Assembly (NCBI RefSeq): GCF_033115175.1 | Contig: NC_084831.1 | Location: 76,641,502 to 76,705,501 of the forward strand | Length of the DNA stretch: 64,000 nucleotides | Reading direction: 5' to 3' | Origin: Lepus europaeus | Lineage: Eukaryota; Chordata; Mammalia; Lagomorpha; Leporidae | Shown: one piece after another, positions 36,226-49,200 of the stretch | How positions within the stretch are numbered: position 1 is the first letter of the stretch | Layout: each line of letters opens with the position of its first letter | Notes under the pieces: generated by a model | Databases searched by the model: none | The model's input: the letters and a program-made list of their open reading frames with translations, nothing else | Told to the model about the DNA's origin: nothing | Position numbers and translations under genes: made by a program

Positions 36226-37779
36226 GTTTAATTAATACTAATTAACTTTAATTATTTTGGCCTCAATCCACACTCACTACATTCAAAACAAATTTTCTTG
36301 AGTGAACTGTCTATACTGATTGATTATTTCATTCATTCAAACACCATTTGTTGATCACCTAGCAATATATAAAATTTTGAAGGTAGGTTTGTCTAAATCC
36401 TGAGGAAACAAAGACATATGCAAACTACTGTGGCCTCAAGCAATGCATAGTTTCATGATAGAGAGAAGGACCATGTAGCCACCAAACAGTTATGAAGAAG
36501 CAGATTGCACTGGCTGCAGCAGGAGACCAGACATGGGGCAGCAGATCCAGGTAGGGGGTTAGTGTTGGAAGGGTTGGCTCTGGAAAGCTCTTTCATATGC
36601 TGGGGTTTGAAGAATGCACAGGATTGTCTTGGAAGATAAAGATTAAAAACAATTCTATGGAGGGAGTAAAATCTACAAAGGCACAGATGCAAAAGAGATT
36701 GTGATATATCTGAGGAAATGTCAGAAAATTGTGTTGTCAAGAGTGCAAGATACAGGTTCAGGATAGAACTGTGGGAAATCAAGGCTGTATAGCTAAGAAG
36801 AGATCAGTCATGAAGATCCTTTAAGTAAGTTGACCATGTAATTTATCAGTCTAGCAAAATACACTTGAAAGTGAAAGGGAGAATATTAATAATTTTATTC
36901 CAAACACAGTCATAAACCAAGAATACCCCTAGTGACTTGGGATATATAGTGGTTCTAGGTTATGATTTCTTGTTTGTCATATTTTATCTTAACCGAGGTC
37001 TGTGTAGGTGTTGGAAACTAAGACAGAACAGAGAAATGTGTGCTCACAGGTAAGGGACCTCAAATACCATTTAAAGGGGATAGGTATCGACAGTTCAAAC
37101 CCAAAATGTCCATCCAGCATCCTTCCTGAAATAACTCTTTTCACTCATTATATTCTTTTTTATTTCTTTTTTTATTGTGTGTATGAATACATTTTTTCAA
37201 CTTCTTCCTTGAGCTTCTCTTCTTTTACATGATACATATTTTTCATTATTATTTATGAAAATTTTTTCCTCTGGTTATTCTCCTAGAAAAAAGGCAAATA
37301 TAACCTCCTACCAGCTTCAATTCTCTACTTATTTTAATATATCTACATTTTTATTTCAATACTGAACACCTCACCCTTGATTTCATAATGTACATTTTAA
37401 ATTTCTATGGTCATCACTACTTAGATTTCCTGCATGCATGTCAAACTCAACATACCTAGCACATAAGTCATTTTCTATCCCTGAAATCCTGTTCTTTCTC
37501 CCATGCTTATCATTTTAATGAAAATAACCACTATCGTCCTTGTCTACATCAGCTTGAGAATGATTTTATGTTTTTTATCCTCACTCACCTCCCATAGAAG
37601 AGATCAGACACGGTGTACTATTCATTCTATCAAATAAAGCACTCTTGAATGTGTTTCAATTTAACTAGAGTGGTTGTGCATCCTAGTTTACCCAAAAGGG
37701 TCCTCATTCACACCTGTTATCCAACATAATGATTAATCATGCACTCTTTCAATCTAAAATGATTCCAGTTTGAATAATG
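36226..37779. other. Unassigned intergenic sequence
   Basis: About 1.5 kb with no recognisable gene, repeat body or RNA gene. A 109-codon minus-strand open frame (36,453-36,782) shows no protein signature. Confidence 0.4.
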
Positions 37780-38150
37780 CATTTAATGAGTTAAATTGAC
37801 ACCCTACTAATTAGCAAATCCCACTTCTCATTCCCACTACGTTAATGTGGTCATTTTCCCCCTGTTGATGATCTGGCTTCTATCTACCTTTCCAACTTAA
37901 TCTCTGGCATTCTTCTACTTAGAGACTACATTCTAGCTACCCTAAGCTGTTTACAGTCTTTGAGTGCCTTCTTCAAGATTTGGTTCAAGTACATCCTTCT
38001 CTGTAAAATTTCCTTTCTCTAAACCACTCATAATCTACTACCATCAATTCTCAGACAGTTACACATCCCATGAAGTACCACTGTCTGGCATATCTCTATT
38101 TAGCATTTATAGCCATACTTTATAACTATTCAGTTACTTCACCAATTGCT
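37780..38150 (+). repeat. Probable L2 (LINE-2) fossil
   Basis: 'agtgccttcttcaagatttg', 'caagtacatccttctctgta' and 'aaatttcctttctctaaacc' resemble the L2 3' region in sense orientation. Very diverged. Confidence 0.4.
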
Positions 38151-38428
38151 GTTTCCAGGTGCTAGGTACCCTTGCAAAAATTAAGTCATATTCCTGTTTT
38201 GATAAATTCAGCATTTATTACAGTACCACAGACAAAATAATGGCAAAACATGTATCTGCTTTCTACAACCTCTCTTACAATACTGATAGATTGTGATTAA
38301 ATATCAGGATAATGTAGTTTAGCACATCTACATAGCCAACTAGTCTGTTATTTCTGTTAGATGTTTTTGTTTTCTCCTCTTTGTGTTTGCCTTCTGTTCT
38401 GACAAAAATTGAGCAAAAAAAAAAATGA

Positions 38429-38778
38429 GTCAGGTGTTTGGTGCAGCAGATTAAGTCACCATTTGGGATATTGACATGCCATTTGGGTTTGGGTCTTGAC
38501 TACACAGTTTCCAGTCCAGCTTCCTACTGAAGCTCACCCTTGGAGTCAACAGAAGATGGCTTGAATATGTGAATCCCTGCCACTCATGTAAAACAACTAG
38601 ATTGTGCTCTGGTTTTCTGGATTTTGCCTGGTTCAGCCCTGGCTGTTGCAGGATTTGGAGAGTGAATCAACAGACAGAAGATCCATCTTTTCCTCTCTCT
38701 ATGTCTATCTGTCCATCTCTCCTTCTCTCCCCCCCTCCCTCTCTCTCTCTCTTCTCTCTCCACATTTCAAATAAAATG
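38429..38778 (+). mobile_element. CSINE, old
   Basis: 'gtcaggtgtttggtgcagca' head, 'ggagtcaacagaagatggct' body, pyrimidine tract 38,684-38,760, tail 'tttcaaataaaatgaaaatg'. Confidence 0.85.
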
Positions 38779-39893
38779 AAAATGAAAAGAAAAATTCTAA
38801 TTGAACAAAAGAAAGTCTTTCTTATTTTAATCAAAATCTGTATATGCAATTGACTTTGTTGTCATTGACTCTTCCCTGCTCTTCTCCATAGTTTTAGACA
38901 ACTAGATGTGTCTATGGATAAATTGTCTTTAGGGCCAATTAATCTTTAAGTGTGTCTGAATTCCTTGTGTATCTCCAGTAAGTATAGCCTTTTTCATGAA
39001 TCAAGGTATGATGTTTAATTTAGGCTTTATCATAGACCTTCTAATAAGAATATTAGATGCACATGTCACTATATTGCAGTGTTAGAAGTGGAGCATAAAA
39101 AATCAAAAAATGGAAAACAAAGACATTTCTGAAGATTTTATGTGAGAATCCAACTAGAATATATTTTCGCATCTCTTTCCTACAAGAATCAGAAAATCCA
39201 ATACAAAGCTACTGGGGTTACAAATAAAATTTGTTATTTTGTGTATTAATAAGTCTGGAAATAGAGTGGTTTGAGAACTGGATAATTCAGTGCCATATTG
39301 ACATCACCAATGATGTAAATTTTCTAAGACTTTATGGCCTATCACACTTAGTGAACTGCTTTGCTTTTTATAAACCCAAGTTGATTACAAAATGTTGACA
39401 TGCATAAAATGGAGCCCTTCTCCTGGGTTTCTCTTTAATGGACTTTATCCAAATGACTCCTGACAGATGTCTAGTCTCAGCACTGTGTGACAGAATCAAA
39501 TGTCAGTTGTCAAAGAGAATAGGCTTGTTTTGATTCTTTTAAGTAATAATAATTTACTTATTGAGTTTGGGAAGATCTAGTAGGGAAAGAAAGAGTATCC
39601 ACCACAATGTGTACCCATGGCATGTATGAAACAATTCCTCAGGCAGGAGCCAATGAGTCTAGAACCACATCTAGTCAATAAGTAGCTACTCAAAATATTG
39701 TGTCTCTAAGTTGCTGAACTCCATCACTGACAATGATTATTGATATGATTTTCACTGAAAATGGTAAAAGGATAGGATGATTTGAGTTTGAATCCAACAT
39801 GTTCCTCGCATTAGTTGTTGTATTGTAACCACTTATGATCCTACAAAGCTTTGATTTCTTCAACTATAAGATGAAAATCCTTGCACTGACACT
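38779..39893. other. Unassigned intergenic sequence
   Basis: About 1.1 kb of ordinary AT-rich sequence. No gene or repeat identified. Confidence 0.4.
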
Positions 39894-39909
39894 TAATTAT
39901 ATTATTTTG

Positions 39910-40265
39910 GTTTTTTTTTTATTTTTTTTTAATTTTTGACAGGCAGAGTGGACAGTGAGAGAGAGAGAGACAGAGAGAAAGGTCTTCCTTTGCCGTTGGT
40001 TCACCCTCTAATGGCCGCCGCGGTAGCGCGCTGCGGCCAGCGCACCGCGCTGTTCCAATGGCAGGAGCCAGGTGCTTATCCTGGTCTCCCATGGGGTGCA
40101 GAGCCCAAACACTTGGGCCATCCTCCACTGCACTCCCTGGCCACAGCAGAGAGCTGGCCTGGAAGAGGGGCAACCGGGACAGGATCAGTGCCCCGACCGG
40201 GACTAGAACCCGGTGTGCCGGCGCCGCAAGGCGGAGGATTAGCCTGTTGAGCCACGGCGCCGGCC
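39910..40265 (-). mobile_element. Very young CSINE with a perfect 16-bp TSD
   Basis: Minus-strand C-repeat with T tract, 'gacaggcagagtggacagtg', GA tract, and the CpG-rich block 'atggccgccgcggtagcgcg' that is characteristic of the youngest copies, ending 'gccacggcgccggcc'. The TSD taattatattattttg lies at 39,894-39,909 and 40,266-40,281 with no mismatch. It closely resembles the copy at 63,724. Confidence 0.96.
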
Positions 40266-40679
40266 TAATTATATTATTTTGTAATAGTGTGATTCTTTGT
40301 GCCTTTTCCTTATGACACAATAAGTACTTCAGACCTCCAGTTTTAAGCCCAAAGGAGCTTGGAAATTTCTCCTACATTCTAACAAGTAAAAAGCTGAACA
40401 GTCTGAAAATTCAACAGCTTCTCTTGGATCTATCAGAGAGGCGAATACACAAGAAAAACCACTTGTCCCATGTTTGGAGATGCACACAGGTGGCCTAAGG
40501 GAGTCATGGCTTCCCTAAGAAGACTCACAAGTGCAAACCATTGTAAATAAAAACTAAACCTAACTGATGAACTTCTGGAGGCTCTATATGAAGAGGTCTG
40601 AGTAGTCAGAACTTCCAGGGAAACCCAGTCATAAGGAGGTCCTCCCAGTGCTGTGATTTTTATCTCCATGAGTCTGATC

Positions 40680-40920
40680 AGGCCTGAAAAAAGCAGTGGA
40701 AGATGGCCCAAGTGTTTGGGTCCCTGCCACCCATGTGGGAGACCCAAAGGAAGCTCCTGATTTCTGGCTTCAGCTTGGTCCATCCTGGCTGTTTCAGCTT
40801 TCTGGTTGTTAATAGGGAGTGAACCAGTGTGTAGAAGCTTGCTCACTCTCTCTCTCTGGCTCTCTGTGTCTTTCCTTCTCTCTCTGTTACTCTGATTTCA
40901 AACAATAAATAAATCTTAGG
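40680..40920 (+). mobile_element. CSINE, 5'-truncated
   Basis: Starts near 'ggcctgaaaaaagcagtgga', continues 'agatggcccaagtgtttggg', CT-rich tract, tail 'caaacaataaataaatctta'. Its A/G-rich tail grades into the purine microsatellite. Confidence 0.85.
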
Positions 40921-40955
40921 GAGAAAGAAATAAAGAAAGAAATAAGGAAAGAAAG

Positions 40956-41004
<49 letters not shown>

Positions 41005-41101
41005 AAGAAAGAAAGAAAAAGAAAGAAAGAGAAAGGAAGGAAGGAAGGAAGGAAGGAAAGAAGGAAGGAAGGAAGAAGGAAAGAAAGAAGGAAGGAAGAC
41101 A
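40921..41101. repeat. Purine microsatellite (GAAA, GA, GGAA units)
   Basis: About 180 bases almost all purine on the plus strand: GAAA units, then (GA)n at 40,960-41,000, GAAA again, then GGAA/GAAG units. Likely unstable in length and able to adopt H-DNA-like structure. Confidence 0.93.
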
Positions 41102-41104
41102 GGA

Positions 41105-42245
41105 ACATTTAGATTAAAAGTAAATGGATGGAAAAAATTATAAAATACACTAACACAATGAAAGCAGGAGTAGCTATATTAATTTCATACAGAGGAGACA
41201 TTAAAGCAAGGAAAGCTATCAGAGATAAAGGCAGATAACATGTAATGACAAAGGGCTCAGTTCTCCAAGGAGAAATAAAGATCCTTGTTTTGTGTGCCTA
41301 AAAACAATATGAAAGTATATGACAGAACTTTGAGAGGAAATAGATATCTATAACATATCTTGAGAATTCAACACCCTTCAGTCAGGGAGTGAAAGATAGG
41401 ACAGACAGAAAATCATTAAGGACATAGCTGAAATAAACCAAACCAATAATTAACTGGATCTAATTGACATCTACAGACTACTTCATCCAACAACAATAGA
41501 ATACACATTCTTCTGGAGCTCACATAATGTATTCACCAAAATAGACCATATTTGGGACCAAAAAGCACACCTTTAAAGGCAAAAGAATAGAACTGATACA
41601 ATTTTTGCTCCGGGGACACAATGGAATTAAACAAAGATCATTAACAGAATGATAACTGGAAAATCCCAAAATACATGGAAACTGAATAACACACTTCTAA
41701 AACAAAATGTGGGTCGATGAAGAAATTTCAAGAGAAATTAAAATATTTTGGATTAAAGAACATGAAAACATACTTGCTGAAATGTTTGATATCCAATAAA
41801 GGTAGTGCTTAGCGGGAAATTCATACCATGATTGCATGATTGCCATGATTGCATATCTTAGGAAAGAAAGAAGGTCTAAAGTCAATCTCTAAGTTTCCAT
41901 CTTAAAAGCTAGAAAACAAAAAACAAATTAACCCAAAGTAAGCAGAAAACAGATGATAAGCTTTAAAGCCTAAATCCTTGAATTGAAAATAAGAAATCAA
42001 TAGAGAAAACCAATGAAACAAAAATCTTGTTTCTGGAAAATGTCAATGGAAATAATGAGTCTCTAGTCCAAATAAGAAAAAAGAGAGAACATACCTTACT
42101 AATATCAGAAATAAAAGAAAAGACACCATTGCAGGTATCATGGACACTAAGAGAATGTAACAAAAATGACATAAGACAATATGAAAAGGCAGTAACTTGT
42201 ATTATTTCAATCACATGACACTCTGGAAAAGGCAAAACTATGGAG
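41105..42245 (+). mobile_element. Ancient L1 ORF2 N-terminal/linker fragment
   Basis: Blocks 'aagcaggagtagctatatta', 'taatgacaaagggctcagtt', 'catctacagactacttcatc', 'aatacacattcttctggagc', 'gtagtgcttagcgggaaatt', 'ctaatatcagaaataaaaga' give the L1 ORF2 endonuclease-to-linker order on the plus strand. Heavily mutated. Confidence 0.7.
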
Positions 42246-42374
42246 AGGTAGTTGCTTCATGACCAATTAACAATAACTTACAAATTTATCTGTGAACTTA
42301 CATGATTTGATTTATCTACTCTGGTAAATGTAGCTATATTCAATTTACTTGAAACCCAGTATCAGTACAATTAC

Positions 42375-42490
42375 CTAACATTACTACAGTGCTTACCAGC
42401 TACTAAACTCTTTTTCAGGATTCCTATATATTCATTCATGAAATTATTTTTATTACTCCATTTCACAGGCGACAAAACTGAATTTTATGT
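42375..42490 (+). repeat. MIR fossil
   Basis: 'acagtgcttaccagctacta' and 'attactccatttcacaggcg' fit the MIR core in sense orientation. Confidence 0.45.
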
Positions 42491-42846
42491 ATTACAAAAT
42501 TCCTTCCCTTTGACTCCACCATTTGTGTTCAGCTAAAGCCAATATTATGCCCAAGTTTGCCAGACGAAGGAACCAGGTTAGTAATTTTGGATTATGAGGA
42601 CACTCAAGGAAAGTTTTCAGGTCTGTTTAATGTCAAATGTTTCATGAAAAGGAAACAGGTTCTAGGACATTTTGGGTTCTCTTAGTGAAGTATTAATAAA
42701 GCATTTAGCTGGAAATTCCTCCTTACTATAAAATATCATTTAATAAAACATATTAACCTTGGTCTAGTTTCACTGTTGAAAAATTATCCCCATTTAACAT
42801 CCTATTACAACATCCTGTTCTTGTCCCTTACAGAAATGGTCATAGG
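42491..42846. other. Unassigned intergenic sequence
   Basis: About 350 bp, no gene or repeat identified. Confidence 0.35.
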
Positions 42847-43173
42847 GAAGCTATTTTACACAGTGGATAAGATGCTGTGTGGGACAACCTCATCCCATAT
42901 CAGAGTACTTAGTTCAAGCCTGAGCTACTCTGCTTCAGGTACAGCTTCCTGCTAGTATTATCCTGGGAGGCAAGTAAAGTGATTGATCAGGTACTGGAGT
43001 CCTTAACATCTATGTCAGAGACCCAGAGGGAGTTGTGGGGCCCCTGCTTTGGCCTGAGCCAGCCATCAGCCAATGGCTGATGTGGACATTTAGAAACTTA
43101 AGCAGTAGATGGGAAGATCTCCTTCTGTCTCTATCTCTGTGCCTCAAATAAAGTGCCCATAAATAAATTAAAA
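42847..43173 (+). mobile_element. CSINE, old
   Basis: 'aagctattttacacagtgga' head, 'gtacagcttcctgctagtat' body, 'atgggaagatctccttctgt', tail 'cataaataaattaaaaatca'. Strongly diverged. Confidence 0.75.
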
Positions 43174-43339
43174 ATCAAATAAAACGTGGCATTAAGTTTA
43201 TCTTACTTGTAAGGCAAATGTATTTTGATAGACTGCTGAACACTGATGAAATCACTGAAGGTATCATAGCAAAAGAAAAGGCCTTGGAAAATGATTCAGA
43301 GTCTTCTATTTCCAGTTCATGGAAGAATAAGCCAGATGG

Positions 43340-43450
43340 AACTCCTGGTACTGAAATGAATCAGTGGATGGAAGACCTCTTTCTCTTCATGTCATTCTTT
43401 ATCTCTGTGTAATGAGCCTCTCAAATAAATAAAATAAATAATTTTTAAGA
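43340..43450 (+). mobile_element. CSINE tail fragment
   Basis: 'gaatcagtggatggaagacc' through 'ctctcaaataaataaaataa': only the 3' third of a C-repeat. Confidence 0.7.
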
Positions 43451-43654
43451 AGAAGAAAGATGTTCATTCGACAGAGAATGTACAAAATGGTAGTGGTCAA
43501 AACTAAGACCTTGTAACTCTAGAAACTACAAAATGTATATGTTGTAATATAATAGGCACAAATTGCCTATAACAGAATCAGGAGATTTCCCTAGGAGCCC
43601 TTGCATTATTAAATAATCATTTTCTGAAAAAGGAAAATGTGCTCAGTGGATTTT

Positions 43655-43735
43655 ATATGTGAGCACCCAGAATTCTGTCTTTCATACAGTAGGTACTCAA
43701 TAAATGTTCCCTGCATCAACAAATGAATGAATGAG
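43655..43735 (-). repeat. Short MIR/L2-type fossil
   Basis: 'tacagtaggtactcaataaa' followed by 'aaatgaatgaatgagg' is the common MIR/L2 terminal motif in reverse. Confidence 0.4.
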
Positions 43736-46514
43736 GATGCAGGCAACAAGAATTTCTCCCTGTGTTGAAGGATTTACAGTCTATTTGGGCACAGAAACAG
43801 ATTTTTCAGAAACCATAAACAAGCACTTAAAAAGGTAAAACTTCGGATTAGAGCAATTGATGGAATTTGCATCAATAATCAAAGTTTTCTCAATCAGGAT
43901 GATACTCTGAAGCCTTGCTACTTACTTACAGCTTTGGCCACTGGTTAACAAGAAAGTAGGGAACACATCACATGGAAACTTGAAGAAAGAGCAATTAACA
44001 GTGAGACAAAATTCACCCAACGCCTGGTCTCTGAGGTTGGAATCATTTCAAAGTACTGGTAAAATGAGCATACTGAAGATATCATACTCTTAAGTAGCTT
44101 GCTCTGCAATTGTAGAGTGTATATCAAAAGATAAGCTATTCCAAACTGGAGGTTGAAAATTCCAGCTATCTCTGTCTTCATGAAAACTGTGTCAGCCTCC
44201 TGAAAAGTTACCATTCAATCTACTTCACAAAGGGTAAAACAATACCCAAGGTACAAGGGTGCTGAAAGGCTTAGTTATTGTTAGTTAGGGGAATTGACAA
44301 TCTCTTATAAAAAGTACTCTTAGTGTAAAGTAGAATTGTAATCAATGTCATTGTCATTTGAACCATATTGTTTGCAGTGTAACCAATTGTGAAACCAACA
44401 TAAATTCAAAAACTAAATTAGAAAAACAGATGCTTCTTTTGTTTGGAAATTTTAGCCCCATCTAGCCATATTGTATTTCATTTTCTTTGACTTACACCAC
44501 ATAGAAAGAAAAATCACAGAGCATAATACAAAAAATGCAGAAACATATTTAGCAAATTTGTGGATTTCATAAGTCATTTATAAACTTTGGATTTACAAAC
44601 AATTTCAAAGGCTTTTGAAAATATTTATAAACACAAGAATCTCTATAATGCTACATATAATTACACCATTCTTTTTCAAAAGCATATTTCAGAGATACAG
44701 TTTATGCAGAATATCAAGTTTCCTATTTGGGGTTTGTCTTGGAGACAGTGAACAATTTATTTTTCAATCTCTGTCTCCAGTGATGCTCATGATTAAGCTA
44801 AATGCATTGCTGCAATGAAAAGAAAAAGATTTATCTTGTGCATAATTTCTAAATTGACTTGTGACATTAGGAAGTAGATCTTTATAGAGTGAGATTTATT
44901 TGTTCAGTTCACTCAGTGCCAAACAACACTTGTTTCTTCACAATCTCCACTATTTTTTAAGGAAATGAGGGAGTTCATTTTTAATGTTTCTGTACTACCA
45001 GACATCCTACAATTTAACTAACATCTCTGTGTGGGAAATCACTATGACTGTGTACTCAAGTTCACCTCAATTCTGTTCAATGTGATTTGCATAGGAGAAA
45101 ATACCTACAAGTATCTGTATATTTATTTCAAAAGGAAACGTTCTAATGCTGCATGTTCAAGAGAAAATGGGAGCTCCAGAAAACACATATGTGTGCATAC
45201 ATACACACACACACACAGAGTCACATACATCTGATAAGCCTGAAGATGGGGAAAAGAGCACACTTTTGTATTTATGATGCTAATTTCAGGCAATCAAACG
45301 TCTAAACAATAAAAAGCATGTCTTGCCAAGTTTACAGCACACCGTTTTGAGTATAAGCATGGATTTAAGTTTTGTTGTTAATCCAATGGTAGGAGACACT
45401 TTTGTTTTATTTATAAAAACAACATTATATTTCAAAACTTTTAAATAAAGTCATTTGGTTTGCTGTTCAAATATTTCTTCATAAAACAATTGACCTCTTT
45501 GTGAGTAGAGTACAAGGAATCAGAACCACCAGGAATAAATTTCTTGTTTGTTGCAAATAGGTAAAAGTTGCCGTGCTTAGATTTTGGGAACCATTAACAA
45601 AGTCCAGGTAACCTCTTTGTGTCATTATATGAATAAGGACAGGTAACAGGAAGATGTGTGGCTTTCTGGAGAGAACTTGGGCTTTGAATCTTACTTCTGT
45701 CTTTCCTAGCAGAGCAGCATTTGTGCATACTGGATGTACTGTCTTCAACAAATTATTTTGTCTTGAGTTTGTTTTCTTGATCATAAAAGATAAAATAATG
45801 CATTTTATGAGATTTTTAAGGTTTTGATTATATAATACATGAAGAATTATTGATATAAAATATAGGTTCAATAAATTCTTTTCTCTGTCCCCTTCTTATG
45901 TTCCTTTCCTCATTTGCAAACAGAAAAACAAAACTAAAAAGTTTAAACTGCATCAAAAGAGTAAATAAAATGAAAATATTTTGTCCCATCATTCTAAGAT
46001 TAGTCAACTAGAAAATGAACAGCTATTATACCAATCCATCATTCAGTATAGCATAGTCACTTGACACACACATTAAAATTAAGTAAATTCAGCTGTCTTT
46101 CAAAAAAAGTAAGCCAATGAAAAAGAGAAAGAACAATTTAATAAGCACAACAGACTCTTCCTATCATTCCAATAATGGAGTATGAATCCCCTAATGAGCA
46201 AGAGATGGACATGACTCGGCTTTCCTTTCAGTCATTGCCTATCACTGAGTGGAGCACAATTTTATCATTTAACGATGCTTACTTTCAATACAGTATTGCA
46301 CCCAAATTCAGGCCAACTCCTTTATCTGAAGGTTAACCAGGGAATGATAATCTATTCTAATGCTGAAGAAAATTATTGATTTTTCTACCGTTCAACGTGA
46401 TCTTTCTCTGAGAGATTTTCAATGGCATAAACATATATACATGTATATATTTGAATTTCCTCTCAATTAATGATTTCATAACTTAACTATCATTTGTCAC
46501 TGTACTGTATTTTA
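43736..46514. other. Unassigned low-repeat sequence
   Basis: Nearly 2.8 kb without a C-repeat or recognisable L1, which is unusual in this window. A (CA)n tract lies at 45,196-45,219. Open frames up to 130 codons (45,479-45,871, minus) show no protein motif. Nothing else identified. Confidence 0.45.
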
Positions 46515-46662
46515 CAATGGCCTAAGTACTTGGGCCCCTGTCACTCAGATGGGAGACTGGGATGAGTTCTTGGCTCTTGACTGCAGTCTGGCCCAGCCCC
46601 CGATGTTATGGGCAGTTAAGGAGTGAGTTAGAGGATGAAAGATTCTCTCTCTCTCTGGATTA
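46515..46662 (+). mobile_element. CSINE fragment
   Basis: 'aatggcctaagtacttgggc', 'gatgggagactgggatgagt', 'gatgaaagattctctctctc': the middle part of a C-repeat without head or tail. Confidence 0.75.
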
Positions 46663-46884
46663 TGTCCTTTTTATTCACTTTAAGATTGGAATTCTGGAAG
46701 AGAAATGAGTTTGTGCATAGTGAAGAGTACCATAGAACAGCTAAATGTGTCTTAGATTTTAACTTAAGGTATTGTGATGATGGATTAAGATGGTTAGTCA
46801 AAGAATAATCTGTTCAAGATGAAAACAAAAAGAAGCAGAAGAAATGGAAGGTAACTTTTATACAGTAATTTTAAAGGTCAAAGA

Positions 46885-47205
46885 GGTGAGCATTTGGCAC
46901 AGTGACTGAAGTCACCACTTGGGATGGTAGCATCCATATTGGAGAACCTGGTTTGATTCTTGGTTACTGAACTTTCAATCCAGCTTCTTGCTAGTGCATA
47001 TCCTGGGAGGCAGCACATGATGGCTCAAGTACTTGGTTCCCTACCTCCCACTTGGGAGACCCAGACTGGGTCCCAGGCTCTTAGCTTTGAACTGCTCGAG
47101 CTCTAGCTATTTTGGCCTTTTGGGAATTGACCCAGAAGTTGGAAGATTTATGTTTGTCTCTCTGTCTCTGTGTGTGTGTCTCTACGCCTCTGAAATAAAT
47201 ATAAA
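46885..47205 (+). mobile_element. CSINE, old
   Basis: 'aggtgagcatttggcacagt' head, 'catgatggctcaagtacttg' body, GT/CT-rich tract, tail 'ctgaaataaatataaaaaat'. Confidence 0.85.
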
Positions 47206-47708
47206 AAATGAAAATAACGAGTCAGAAAGATGATGATGAACATGTCTGGCAATTCATAAGAAAAAACAAATAAAGAAAAGATCATAATTAATGCTTGAGG
47301 TCAATCAGTGTAGTAATTCTAGGATTGAAGTAATCAACAGAGCAAGCCTGTAATCTTAGTAGAAAAATTGAATAGTCATTATGAATATTTCATTAGTTAT
47401 ATCATGTGTCTCAAGTTGAGAATCCAGAATTGGAAGGCATATATTAGTGGAAAATATGGAAGTACTTAACAGAAAGCACAGAAAGTGAGATATACTGTAT
47501 GCCTATGGTACATAAATTTTAGGGGAAAATCCATGAATCAGAGAATGTCTGCAAGATGGCAACATCTTCTTGCACTCAAAGAAAAGAAGGCAAACAATTA
47601 ATACTTCTGCGAGATATTTAAAGCTGTTAAGTCAGACAAAATGGAAAATGTGTTACATATGTACAGAGTACATATAAGAGAAAACATGTTAAAGAGGGTG
47701 AGCTTTGA
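47206..47708. other. Unassigned AT-rich sequence
   Basis: About 500 bp with no gene or repeat identified. Confidence 0.35.
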
Positions 47709-48070
47709 TTACTGAATTTATTAGTTTTCTTTTGCTGTGTAATGAATTGCCAGAATATCTTGGGCCTCAGAAAAAAATACCCATCTATTTGGATAGTTTT
47801 GTAGATTAGAAATCTGGCACTGTTAATATGTTTTCTGTTTATTAATCCTTTACTTACTTGTCATTGAGGAGATGGAGAAAATCCAGCTTTCAAAGGGCTT
47901 GTGTAACTACATTGGCTCCAACCTCTCTTAAGGTCAGCTGTGCTAGAATTTAATGCAATCATGGGAATAGGATCCATTATATTCATAGCCCCAAAGACTG
48001 TGCAGGGAAAGAAAACAAAGGGGCAGGCAGTCTCCAGTGCCACATTAGAATTCTGCCTACCACAGTGGAC
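47709..48070 (-). mobile_element. Probable MaLR (MLT1-type) LTR
   Basis: On plus: 'attagttttcttttgctgtg', 'tttgtagattagaaatctgg', 'gggcttgtgtaactacattg', ending 'agaattctgcctaccaca'. On the minus strand it starts TGTGGTAGGCAGAATT, as many MLT1 LTRs do. Confidence 0.5.
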
Positions 48071-49200
48071 ATCAGTGCAAGTTCTTCTGCAGCAAGAGAG
48101 TGAAAAGGCTATTGGACAGCATCAGAGAGTACCGACTTCTCCTTATGAGAAATGAAAGCCCCTCTGATGTGCTGTGTACTAGAACCTTGGGCTATTGTAT
48201 CTCTCTCTAGAGCTGACATTACAGGGTCAGAATGGATTGGAGCATATCTAGAGGCAGGAAATATTCTTGAAAATGTTTCATAGAAGGAAAGTATAAAGAA
48301 TCAGCAAGTTTCATGCTCAGGAGAGGAGTCTCAGGGATGAAATTAATTCTTTTCTTGACTTAAAATAAATTAAGTGTTGCCACAAGGTCAATATTCATTG
48401 TGTCTTTCAGGTACATAGTAGCAGTAAATAGCCAACAAGGAAGCATCCCAGTTAAATAAATTTATTTAATAAGAACTTAGTAAATAGGAAGAATTTAATA
48501 AACAAAGAATTTCTGGAAAAATCCCTGAGTGTTCATACAGAGTATCCCTAACTACTTTATTAGAAACTTTACTATTTCAAATACAAATAAATAGGAATAA
48601 AAAGGAAAAGTGGATTTATGCTAAAATTTCATTAGAAAACGCTAGATTATGCAAATAAACATTTCTTTCCTCGAATGCAGGAATTCTCAGAGACTTTATG
48701 ACATTCTGGCATCCTCTAATGAACAGGAATAGCAGGTGTCTATTGAACACCAAATTGTTTGCTTTTTTTTTTTTTCTTGAGATACTCTTGAGACTGGTAT
48801 AGTACAAATTTAACTTGGTAAACCACTGTGCTTTATATGGGAATTCATGCACCAGATAATGATTTGAGATAACCACTGCAATTTCTTCCATGATTTTAGG
48901 ACATATTCTAAAATTTCCCAGGATTGGATCATCTTTGCTAAAATAAACTGAACATGTGCAGTCACTGAACAAAATGAGCATATGTATTTGAATGGCTACG
49001 GGACTTACCTGAACTACACACATTCTCGTAGAAACCATTTGGAGAACTTAAAACTTTGTGTCCTGAAAGCACAGGTACCTGATGAAAGACCATCTGCACA
49101 AAATAAATTATGAAATTATACTACCAAGTCCAACAAAAAGTATTAACAACAGAGATGGGCAATAAGATATCATTGTGATCTGCTACATTTTGTAAATAAC
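48071..49200. other. Unassigned sequence
   Basis: About 1.1 kb. A 140-codon open frame on the minus strand (48,616-49,038) has no family signature that I recognise, and it includes a lysine run encoded by an A tract. No repeats named. Confidence 0.35.

Noticed and set aside
40887..41108. 73-codon minus-strand frame rich in Ser, Leu and Phe, resembling a membrane protein
   Set aside because: It is the translation of a purine/pyrimidine microsatellite.
48616..49038. 140-codon minus-strand open frame as a gene
   Set aside because: No family resemblance; includes a lysine run from an A tract and no regulatory or splice context. It could still be tested with the frame at 49.2-49.65 kb.
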